A stretch of 64,000 nucleotides of DNA from Myxococcales bacterium. GTDB taxonomy: Bacteria; Myxococcota_A; Polyangia; Polyangiales; Ga0077539. Location: positions 62,001 through 126,000 of the forward strand of contig JAEUKH010000021.1 in assembly GCA_016792845.1 (NCBI GenBank), read 5' to 3'. Of this stretch, positions 46,501 through 53,400 are shown one piece after another (within the stretch, counting starts at the first letter, position 1; each line of letters starts with the position of its first letter). Under the pieces are notes generated by a model, which saw only the letters and a list, made by a program, of their open reading frames with translations, did no database searches and had not been told where the DNA came from. The translations under genes were made by a program, and so were the position numbers.

Positions 46501-47718
46501 GTCGCGAACAAGGGCAAGACTGACCTCGAGTTCAACCTCTTGCACAACCTCGGCATCATCTACCGCGATCGCTTGGGGCAGGCCGATGCTGCGATCAAGA
46601 GCTTCGAGATGGCCGCCGAGCGCAAGCCCGACGACATCCAAGAGCAGCGCATCCTGGCCGAGCTTCACACGGCCTCGAACCAGCCCGACGCGGCGGTCTC
46701 TCGTTGGCGGTTGATTCTCGACAAAGACTTCGGCAACGCCGACGCCCTGCACGCGATCTACGACCTTTACTACGGTCAACGGCAGTACGACCGCGCGTGG
46801 TGCGTCGCCGCGACGGCGACCTTCCTCCTCCGCGAGCGCGCGCGCGACGACCTGCGGGCCTTCTACGAGCAGTACAAGCCCCGCAACCCGTACAAGCCCA
46901 GCAACCGCATGACCGAAGAGCAGTGGGTGAAAGAGCTCTTTCACCCGAATGAAGATCCTGTGTTGGGCAAGATCTTCGCGTCGATCCTGGGCGCGCTCCG
47001 TCGCGCCAAGGTTCAGCCCATCGCGCGCTTCGGCTTCACCCAGGCCGATCAGCACGACCCGCGCACCAGCACGTTGACGCTGGTGAAGGTGTTGGGCAAC
47101 ACGGCCAACTACCTCTCGCTCCCGACGCCGCTGATGTTCTTGCGGCAGGGCCAGCCGGGGGGTCTCGCGTATGTGCCGAGCGACCCCATCGCGTCGTTCT
47201 CGGGGCAGGGTTTGCTCTCGGGCTTTACCCAGCACGAGCTCACCTTCGCGGCCGCGAAGCACCTGAGCTATTACCGCAACGAGCACTATGTTCGGGTGCT
47301 CTTCCCGACGGTTCAAGAGCTGACGGCGATCTTGCTCGGGGCCATCAAGGTGGTGAAGCCCGATCAGCAGGTGCCGCCCGAGGCCGAGGCCGTGACCACG
47401 CAGCTGATGCCCTTGTTGGCCCAAGACCCTGTGGCCACCGAGGGGCTCCGCAAGGTGGTGCGGGTGTTTCTCGATCAGGGCGGCGCTTCGAACATCAAGA
47501 AGTGGTACCAGAGCGTCGAACTGACCGCGGCGCGCGCGGGCTTCTTGATGGTGGGCGACCTCGACGTGGTGAAGAAGATGATCGCCCTCGAGCCTGGGCT
47601 CCCGGGTGACCTCGCGGCCAACGAGAAGCTCAAAGACGTGGTCAACTTCTCGGTCAGCGAGCAGTACTTCTCGCTGCGCGACGCGCTGGGCATCAACTTC
47701 CAGTCGGCGGCGAGCTGA
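37582..47718 (+). CDS. Giant cytoplasmic TPR protein, AgmK/GltI-like
   Basis: The 3378-residue product has no signal peptide or membrane helix. After ~40 residues it is almost entirely repetitive. A unit of about 70 residues recurs, with a Trp segment (RWxxLxxVL), an L-x-x-R-x-A helix, an LxDxxxAxxxY helix and an LDP-x-x-x-x-AL-x-x-L helix. The last ~280 residues (from about ELFHPNEDPVLGK) are not TPR and form a distinct C-terminal domain with FTQHELTFAAAKHLSYYR. The protein resembles AgmK/GltI of M. xanthus (about 3800 residues), a giant TPR protein of the gliding locus. The start ATG at 37582 has no strong ribosome site. Function: likely scaffold; inferred. Confidence 0.8.
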   Translation: MSNSENLTGIEDASTDNLVTESAPSRPSPDPEKLRELDEAAAKFEGQKRWQDLIRTLQAKGDLVVDGEARVAILERVASIYIERFSNQAEALKAHEAILEVDGGNARSLEFVKAMYEKRREWEKLLTILRREAAAAPASAQFEQYLSIARFVAEKVKKPELSIEAWEEVFRRDSEHPEALTQLSSLYEKSKEFEKLGPVLRAQAAQTSDTAAKIALLVKLGLIASDKLNDDGLAVEAWRGVLALDPNDRRAQEALKKRYLAMHAWDDLETFYADSGKWDELIRILEREAEATALDTPAKVSLLSKIAELWEVRKEKVDRAARNLEKVLELDPQNRNAALRLAPMYEGARDAKKLASVLEVKLQGDAAGAESLETLRRLGGLYETQLSDAARAFACYRQAFALDPLGDGSAADLIRSANATASWPEVVASLEAALAQIIEENTASDEAIAMLRLRLGDVLAGHLNAVDPAAAQYRAILERDPRQPDALMALEGLLRSNARWPELLEVLDARLANAEAGEERRAVLFEIVRVAEEDLKDGVRAVEAANLILTEFGDDAAALAALDRLYAAGEAWESLAEILQRELDLADLNGEAEAALTFKFRLAEVLAGKLGRVDAALGLYRDILATDVEHAAARASLEGLLQDETWRGEAASILLPVYELREDWESVVRALEILAAAEKDTAARVELLERIGSVHATLLNQPERALNAYGRAFRDDPSNGALTETLLGAAEAVGGWPEVSVLFRAGALKHEGTELGRSLWLRVAEVEGTRRNNLEAAVAALEHLLAQDPSDLDALAALENSFVAAGRWQDALSVMRRRFEQLTDPDAQRGVLAQIAETHDARLQDPESAIATWREMLGRDPTDQEALASLDRIFGRLGRWQDLAENLNVRLGLAESPEEEDQLRLRLARVYAEHLGDRGAAIELYRAVLSRDVTNDEAVAALEAMLAAPEHTAAVVDVLEPVYRERGAYEALVRAYEVLVGVTQDAAARVELLHRVAEVQEVALDNPADAFATLARALIDDPSKEETLEGLDRLARTLEKPGDFVAVLDARIAAVEDPEVWILLNRRAAQVAEEQLSDVERAIAYHAAILGRQPHDIEAINALERLYQLADRAADLSSVLVRKSEAVDDVDERKQLLWRAAEIDETVLNNADSAVSTYARLAAVDDTDVAPLDALIRLFIAGQKWPELLGVYEKKADLLSDPDEKKRLYFEIAAVHESELNDGTKAVDAYNRALELDPTDLIAIQRLDQLYSAQGRWQELLGILEREAELAADPNEVAAYRFRVAELHEKRLGQVGRAVEIYKEILESIPDHQPSIDALSAIVRGDVEALAAAAVLEPVFEAAGAYDRVVEVLEITVAHSEDALRKIELLTRIAAIQESMLDNAAGAFDAYRRAFALDPNNDEVLGHLERLAEGLERWGAVTESLDAAVPALGEDVSRKIDLLQRAGQIFESQLGDGDNAVARYTQALELDPENGVSLRALDRLYEALERWGDMAAVLRREVNLTDMTPDEALEVRFRLAQVLQHRLGDVDGALGVYREILDAQGDHEATVAALDDLFTRDVRRAEISAILEPIYQMGESWDRLVDLKARTLDLITEAPARVERMREIAEISEERLGDAPGAFDWLGRAVRELPLDERSLAEVERLAAVTDAWADLTNVYADVVEAETAPEDVRRVIGKRLARVHEEELGNVEAAEGAYAFVLDVAPLDADALEALDRIYSASADAARLAPIVERRAQIAEDPETKTEFTFRLAQLTQNELEQPEASIRWYRAIVDEIDPRHRPSLDALAALYESLEKWPELSAIEQRRLEVAESDDEQAELYTRLAVIAERYLAQPDEAVKLYERVLVIRGEETDTLGALAALHESAGRWAELIDILERQLASENDPDQRTAVALRIAEVYLHRLNDTERAIEGYRRALDLDPACFDALRALATIYRNGQRWEELVSTLQTLIQLGSATLPDEELKGAYTELGQVFWGTLQQGWEAVDAWRHVLELDAGDMTAIEALLVIHAAQDEWRDVVEVLERKAGLVEAPEEKIALYLQIAGVWAERLEDRDGGRSAYEKIVEIDPLHEEAFKALEELHTAAERWDDLGTLYIARHDALAEREATREAVPWMVAAARVYGERLGDSEQAFAAAQIAFEEDVDNDDAVKVLEGLAASAGKWNELLKGAVESYQSEPAGARKTSLGLHVARWYAELGRHEYAAPIYEQITKSEPNNLKAQREYANLHRKLGQWQQVAKRLQRASEISRTPDERRRSHLDLGEVYEKQLNALPQAIEQYDAALALDPRDLGALEALARVFRTQEEWGRLVDTQRRAVDAATEDGQRIALRLQIGETLEDRVGDQAAAAEEYNAILATDDAHLPALRGLERVYAALGQSQNLLRVLERQLDVAETERERIKLLSRIAEMQEVEFLKPELAIARDEQVLEIDPNHDGALRGLERLYRQTARWNDLIGTYERHLTATVERNERVPLYLAMGRVYAEELRDNDHAEDAFLNVLQIDEHNVQALELLARLYEQREDWHRALDMLEQLSQLLASDRARAVELRHRVGRIAEEQLQDEGRASDLYQSCLDLDDGYVPALQSLRRLAERQADWHLVSRYLDREQQVTEQPRQRARLLAELGRINAEYLDDLGMATSCWQEALKNDADNEEAAWPLARVYVADSHWAEAEPLLDVLVRRASRRDPAEQLEIQLTAGRVAQSLAKTDKAIKAFTAAQALDRSNVESIRSLANAYFEKKDWENAFKNYQVLLVHHKDDLPAEERAELYQRLGVVKREQGDRKRAVNFLEKSLEEVPGYAPALHALIETYEGSGEWEQVIAYKTQVLDNEFDDEKRYAMFVEIANLWQERVKNPHKAIQALAAAVEIHPNERPLLTRLTQLYQETRQWSKLIEVVERLIELETNAATKARFEYTIATLYNSEIKNVDEALVHYNKALDNNPDELKPFAKINEILTSRRDFKNLERNFRKMLHRVANKGKTDLEFNLLHNLGIIYRDRLGQADAAIKSFEMAAERKPDDIQEQRILAELHTASNQPDAAVSRWRLILDKDFGNADALHAIYDLYYGQRQYDRAWCVAATATFLLRERARDDLRAFYEQYKPRNPYKPSNRMTEEQWVKELFHPNEDPVLGKIFASILGALRRAKVQPIARFGFTQADQHDPRTSTLTLVKVLGNTANYLSLPTPLMFLRQGQPGGLAYVPSDPIASFSGQGLLSGFTQHELTFAAAKHLSYYRNEHYVRVLFPTVQELTAILLGAIKVVKPDQQVPPEAEAVTTQLMPLLAQDPVATEGLRKVVRVFLDQGGASNIKKWYQSVELTAARAGFLMVGDLDVVKKMIALEPGLPGDLAANEKLKDVVNFSVSEQYFSLRDALGINFQSAAS

Positions 47719-47740
47719 GCGAACCCGCGCGGCTCACGAG

Positions 47741-47775
47741 AGGGGCGTATCTCGCGGTCTGCGAGGTGCGCCCCT
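47741..47775. terminator. Bidirectional hairpin between convergent genes
   Basis: A 15-pair stem (47741-47755 with 47761-47775, two G-T pairs) has a five-base loop GGTCT. It lies 23 bases after the giant TPR gene and 20 bases before the end of the convergent Cys-rich gene. The tail on the plus side is only weakly T-rich (GGCGTTTGG), so termination is probable but not certain. Confidence 0.6.
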
Positions 47776-47794
47776 GGCGTTTGGGGGCGAACGC

Positions 47795-49225
47795 TCAGCG
47801 CTGGCAGAGCCGCAAGGGCGTGCCGTCGATGGCGCTCCCCGCGGCGGTGCATCGCATCGCGCTCGGGCAGTCGTTGTTGTCACAAAAGCGCGTGCAATAC
47901 CCGTCGACGCCCTCGCCGAGACAGAGCCCCGAGACGCACTGCGAGCCCGCGTTGCAGCGCGCCCCGGGAGGCTGATTGCCGTTGGGCCGGCACACCAGAT
48001 ACACCTGCCCGGTCGGGCCGTCGGGGAGCCACGTTCGACACGCGAACCCCGCCGGGCAGCCGCCGTTCGGCGTGCAGCCTTGAACGCAGACGTTCTCATC
48101 GCTGTCGCACACGCCCGAATGACAGAGCGGCCCGTTCGCGGTGGTGCGACAGGTGGCGCCCTGCGGGTCTGTGCCGAGGATGTCACCGTCGAGCTGTTGA
48201 AGCGGCGGCACGCACCGACGAATGCCGCCTGAGGTGAGACACTGATAGGGCGGCAAGCGCACGAGCTGACCATTGAGGTCAATGATCATGCGAGAGGGGC
48301 AATCGCTCGCTGTGTTGCAGAGCGCCGTGCAGCCGCCGTACCCCTGACAGAGACCCGAGGCGCATTCGGTGCTTGCGGCGCAAGGGCGCTCGACCTCGGT
48401 GCAAATGCGCGTCGGGCCATTGGGGCCGTTCACGGGCTGGCAGGCGAAGCCAGCGGGGCAATCGCGGGCGGTGCCGCACTCTCGAGTGCAATGCCCGGTG
48501 CCAGCGTTGTTGCCTGAATAACAGAAGCGGTAACACGAGTTGGCGCTCACCCGACAGGGCGCCCCGGTGTCTTCGGGCACGCAGCGCCCGGTGGTCGAGC
48601 CGCCTGCTCCGAAGGCGCAGAGCATCCCCGGCCCGCAGCCCGTGCCAGTGGTGGCGACGCAGCTCCGCGTGCAGAAGCCCTCGGCGGCGCCCGGCAACAC
48701 GATGCAGTCGCCCGAGGCGCATTGGGCGCCCGCGGTGCAAGGGTCAAAGTATGCGCCCGAGCCCGTCACGGGGCCCGTGTCAGTCGGCGTCACGCCGCGG
48801 TCTTCGACCACCTGCCCCCGGTCGACCGGAAGCGGCATGTCGACGGGGGGCGCGGGCACATCGACGGGGGGCGGCATGTCAACCGGCGGCGGCCCCTGAT
48901 CGAAGGGCAGAGGCCCGGCGTCAACGCCTTTGGGCCCCGTGTCAAAGCCCGCGTCGGGGGTCTCTGCGTCGGGTGCGCCCGCGTCGGGCTCGGGGCCCAT
49001 CTGACAGCGCCCGTTCAGGTCACAATATCCTTCTGCGCAGTCGCGATTCTCGGCACAATCTGAGGCGCAAAGACCCTCGGTGGTACAATAAGCGCGGCTC
49101 CCGCAGTCGGTGTTGCGCGCACACTGCGCGCCGGCGCAACGAAACGCGGCCGTGGTGGCGACCGTCACCAGCAAGCCAATCACCGCAAGGCCACGAAGCG
49201 GCGCCCGCAACGACCCAAGAATCAT
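47795..49225 (-). CDS. Cys-rich secreted or anchored protein
   Basis: The 476-residue protein begins with a hydrophobic segment (LAVIGLLVTVATTAAF), likely a signal or anchor. It then has a Pro/Asp-rich stretch (PPVDVPAPPVDMPLPVD) and a Cys-rich C-terminal two thirds. Repeating pairs there include CVATTGTGCGPGMLCAFG and CNTASDCPS, like the Cys-rich surface proteins of myxobacteria. No catalytic motif or MYXO-CTERM signal is seen. The start ATG at 49225 is only 19 bases from the divergent start at 49245, and no ribosome site is evident. Function unknown. Confidence 0.62.
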   Translation of the reverse strand: MILGSLRAPLRGLAVIGLLVTVATTAAFRCAGAQCARNTDCGSRAYCTTEGLCASDCAENRDCAEGYCDLNGRCQMGPEPDAGAPDAETPDAGFDTGPKGVDAGPLPFDQGPPPVDMPPPVDVPAPPVDMPLPVDRGQVVEDRGVTPTDTGPVTGSGAYFDPCTAGAQCASGDCIVLPGAAEGFCTRSCVATTGTGCGPGMLCAFGAGGSTTGRCVPEDTGAPCRVSANSCYRFCYSGNNAGTGHCTRECGTARDCPAGFACQPVNGPNGPTRICTEVERPCAASTECASGLCQGYGGCTALCNTASDCPSRMIIDLNGQLVRLPPYQCLTSGGIRRCVPPLQQLDGDILGTDPQGATCRTTANGPLCHSGVCDSDENVCVQGCTPNGGCPAGFACRTWLPDGPTGQVYLVCRPNGNQPPGARCNAGSQCVSGLCLGEGVDGYCTRFCDNNDCPSAMRCTAAGSAIDGTPLRLCQR

Positions 49226-49244
49226 AAAGGCGATGCTACCAGCA

Positions 49245-50354
49245 ATGCCGACAAACGACGACCCACAGTTGTACCGCGCGCTGCGCAGCGTCTCGCTCAT
49301 CGCGCTCTGTCTCAGCCTGGTGGCCTGCGCGAGCGCGGGGCCCGTGACCGTGGTTTCGCCCCGCCCCGCCGCGGCGCTCGCGCGGCCTCCGGCGGTCGCT
49401 GCTTCGGAGCCTCCGCCGACCCCGACGTTGCCCGTTGCGGCCCCCGTCGCGGCGCCCGTTGAGACCCCTGCGCCGCCCGCCGAGGCGCCTCCCGCGGGCG
49501 AGCTCGCGTCAGGCGCGTTGCGCTTTCGCGGCCACGATGAAGACGCGCTCATTGGACAGATGGCCACCCGCGAGGTGCGGCGGGTGATTGAGCGGTTCAA
49601 CAGCAGCACCCTGGTGTTTCATCTCGACCTCGGTGACGGGTACGAGATCGCTTTTAAACCCGCGAGGCGCGGTGAGGGGCAGTGGTGGCGTCATGAGATC
49701 CTCGGGTATCGACTCGCGAGAGCCTTGCAAATCACGGCGCGGGTGCCCCCGGCGGTCAGTCGTACGGTGCCGCTCAGGGTGCTCGAAGGGTATCTGAGAG
49801 ACGCGAACCTCGAAGTCGACGCGCAAGGCAACGTGGCCGGGGCGGCCATCTACTGGATGCCGACCCTCGCGCGCACAGACCTGCAAAGTGAGGCCGCGCG
49901 CGCGGTGTGGAATCAATGGCTCGACCCCACCCAGCCCATCGCACAAGAACATCGACGCCGGGCCATGCAGCTCGCCACGCTGATCGTCTTCGATTACCTC
50001 CAAGCCAATTTCGATCGGTGGAACAGCGCCAACATCCGCGCCGACGAGGGTGACGATCTTGTATTCAGAGACAACAACCGCGCATGGTATCCAGAGAACC
50101 TGAGGCTGATCACCCGGGGCGGCCTGGCGGGCATCCGTCGCATCCCGCGGGCCCTCAGAGCCGCCATCGAAGGCGCCACCCTCGAACGCCTCAGGGCCGA
50201 AATTCGCCGCGATCCGATGTCGGCCCCGCTCCTCCGAAGGTTGGCCCGTAGCGGGGGGCGCGCATACAATTTCAGGAGAACAGCGCTGCTGAGGCAGATT
50301 GACGCGGCCATCGCACAGTACGGCGCGCACAACGTTCTCATTGACGAAAACTGA
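49245..50354 (+). CDS. Lipoprotein with Fam20C/HipA-like kinase signature
   Basis: The 369-residue protein has a signal peptide with lipobox LVAC (Cys28) and a Pro/Ala-rich linker (residues ~30-88). A domain follows whose motifs match the atypical kinases of the Fam20C/HipA type. These are FKPAR with Lys138, HEILGYRLARAL with Glu151, FDYLQANFDRWNSANI (Asp250, Asp257, Asn260/263), and DNNRAW (Asp276, Asn277). Those positions are the ATP lysine, helix-C glutamate, catalytic loop and metal-binding DN. The usual His of the DRH motif is Trp here. Being a lipoprotein, it would act in the envelope or outside. ATG at 49233 is another possible start. Confidence 0.62.
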   Translation: MPTNDDPQLYRALRSVSLIALCLSLVACASAGPVTVVSPRPAAALARPPAVAASEPPPTPTLPVAAPVAAPVETPAPPAEAPPAGELASGALRFRGHDEDALIGQMATREVRRVIERFNSSTLVFHLDLGDGYEIAFKPARRGEGQWWRHEILGYRLARALQITARVPPAVSRTVPLRVLEGYLRDANLEVDAQGNVAGAAIYWMPTLARTDLQSEAARAVWNQWLDPTQPIAQEHRRRAMQLATLIVFDYLQANFDRWNSANIRADEGDDLVFRDNNRAWYPENLRLITRGGLAGIRRIPRALRAAIEGATLERLRAEIRRDPMSAPLLRRLARSGGRAYNFRRTALLRQIDAAIAQYGAHNVLIDEN

Positions 50355-50425
50355 GGGGGGCAGGTCGCATGGCCTTGACGCCCACCAAGGTGTGAGGTGT
50401 TGTCGCGGTCTCGAATGGAGGCAGC

Positions 50426-53400
50426 ATGGTAGCGACGATCCGCATGTTTCTTGCGGGAGTCTTCGCGCTGACGTTACTGCTCGCTGGCAGTACCGCAGAG
50501 GCGTCGCACTTTCGCTTTGGTACGATCACCTGGGTGGTGCCCGACCCGGTGAGGGCCCCGCGCACGGTTCGCTTTACGGTGACCCACGCGTGGCGCGAGG
50601 GCGCTCAGAACTCGATTTCGCTCAACTTTGGTGACAACACCACATCGGCGGCCACCCTCGGCACGCTGATCGGGTCGGGCGGCGACGTCGCCAACACCCG
50701 ATACTCGGTGTACCAATTCACCGTCGACAAGACCTACACGAGCGACGGGCCCTTTACGGTCTTCTTCTCAAGCTGTTGTTGGATCAGCGGCCTCCAAGGC
50801 AGCCCGAGCAGCTTCCGTGTCGAGTCGCGGGTCGCGTTGGGCGGGGGCAACACCGGCGGCCCGGTGACCACATCGCCCGCCATCATCACGCTCTCGTCAG
50901 GGGCGACGCGCACGTACTTCATTCCGATCTTTGACCCTGACCTCGACCCGGCGACGTGCCGTTTCGCGACGGCCAACGAGTCATCGATCACGCAGCCCAT
51001 CCCGACGGTGCCCTCTGGCGGCGCGCGCCCGACGCTGATGCCCGTGCCTGGCGGCTGCGTCATGACCTGGGATCTCTCAATGGCCATGAACGGCGAGCGC
51101 TACGTCTTGCCCTTCGTCGGCGAGAGCACCCACGCGGGGGTCGCCTCGATCGCGGCCTTGCAGGTCATCATCGAAATCTCGGGCTCCGCGCCGCCCGCCT
51201 GCGCGGGCACGGGCACCTTCACGGCGCCTGTGGGGCAGCCCTTCTCGGCCACCGTGACGGGCACCAACCCGGGCGGCGGCAACCTCGAGATGTCGGTCAC
51301 CAACCAGCCCGCGGGCAGCACGTTTACGCCCCCCGCGGGCACCCGCGTCTCGCCCTTTCAGACCACCTTCGCGTGGACGCCGACGATGCAGTTCTTCGGC
51401 ACCACGCAGATCGTGCTTGTAAACTATCGGAATACAGCGGGCCTCACGGCGACCTGCTTTTTGACCATCCAGGTGCCGAGCTGCAACGACTTCGGTCAGA
51501 GCTGCACCGTCGGCGTCGGCGCGTGCGCCCGCACCGGGCAACGCGTCTGCACGAGCCCGGGCCAGAGCGCATGCAACGTCACCGCGGGCACGCCTGGCAC
51601 CGAAACATGCAACGGCGTCGACGACAACTGCGACGGCACCGTCGACAACGGGAGCCTTTGCAGCGGCGGCACGCCCTTCTGCGACTCGGGTCTGCGGCGC
51701 TGCGTGGCCTGCCGCACGGGCACTGACTGTACGCCCAGCGCGCCGGTCTGCGATGTCAGCACCCGCGTCTGTCGGCTCTGCAACGTCGACATGGAGTGCG
51801 GCGGTTCGACCCCGGCCTGCGCGACGGCGCGCGGCTGCGTCCAGTGCACGGGCACCAACCGCACGGCGTGTACGGGCTCGACCTCGGTCTGCAACACGAC
51901 CTCGAACCGCTGCGTTCAGTGTCTGAGCAACACCGACTGCGGCGGCGCGACGCCCATTTGCGATCTCAGCAACAACACCTGTCGCGCGTGCCGCGCCGAC
52001 AACGATTGCTCGGGCTCGACCCCCGCGTGCGCGCTCTCGGGCTCAAACATCGGGCGCTGCGTGCAGTGCACCCCCGACAACCGTATGCAGTGCACGGGCA
52101 TGTCGACGGTTTGCAACCCCGAGACGAACCGCTGCGTGAGCTGCAACAGCGACAACGATTGCAGCGGCACCACCCCGGTGTGCGAGCTGAGCAGCCGCAC
52201 CTGCCGCGCCTGCATGGCCGACAACGAGTGCCGCGTGCCCACCTCGCCTGCGTGCAAGCGCTCAGGCACCAACGCGGGCGCCTGCGTGCCCTGCACCGAG
52301 ATGAACAGCACCGCGTGCAGCGGCATGACGCCGGTGTGCAACCTCGATCAAAACCGCTGCGTTCAGTGTCTGAGCAACACGCAATGTAGCGGCGCCACGC
52401 CGATCTGCGATCGCAACGTGTGCCGCGGCTGCTCAAGCAACAACGATTGCTCGGGGTCGACCCCCGCGTGCGCCACCGACGGTCGCTGCGTGCAGTGCAC
52501 CGAGATGAGCGCGATGGCCTGCGCTGGCGCGACGCCGGTGTGCAACGCCACGGCCAATCGTTGCGTCGAGTGTCTCACCAACACGCAATGCAGCGGCCGC
52601 ACCCCGGTCTGTCAGAACAACGCCTGTCGCGCCTGCGCGGGCGACATGGAGTGCTCGGCCCGCGAAGGCGCCACCGCCTGCGCCGCCTCGGGCGACAACG
52701 CCGGGGCCTGCGTGCAGTGCACCACCTCGAACGCGATGGCCTGCGTGTCGCCGACCTCGGTCTGCAATGACACCAACAACCGTTGCGTGCAGTGCACCTC
52801 GAACAGCAACTGCTCGGGCAACGCCCCGGTGTGCGACAACGCGATGTGCCGCGGCTGCCGCGACGACAGCGAGTGCGCCATGCGCGACGGCACCAGCGCG
52901 TGCTCGATCAACGGCGCGTGCGTTCAATGTACTCCGATGAACACCCGGGCCTGCACCGGTGACACCTCGGTGTGCGACCCGACGAGCTTCACCTGTAAGG
53001 TCTGCACCGTCGGGCCCATGGGTGACGCGACGCGTTGTGCGATGAACGCCGACGGCCAGCTCTGCGTCCGCGACATGAGCAACATGCAAGAGCGCTGCGG
53101 CTGCGCGAGCGACAGCGACTGCGGCGGCGCCAGCTCGGGCCGCATCTGCAACGCCATGACCCAGCGCTGCGAAGCGGGTTGTGCGGTGGGCGAGGGGCGC
53201 AACGGTTGCCCCATGGGCCAGAGCTGCACCGCCAGCGAGGCCGGCACCACCGGCATGTGCACCATGAACTGCAACCGCAACGCCGACTGCGCCGCGCCCA
53301 CCCCGGTCTGCCGTGTGGTCGCGGGCGCGATGAACGCGTGCGTCGAGTGTCTCACCGACACCGAGTGCACGGGCCGCTCTGACGGGCGCACCCGCTGCAT

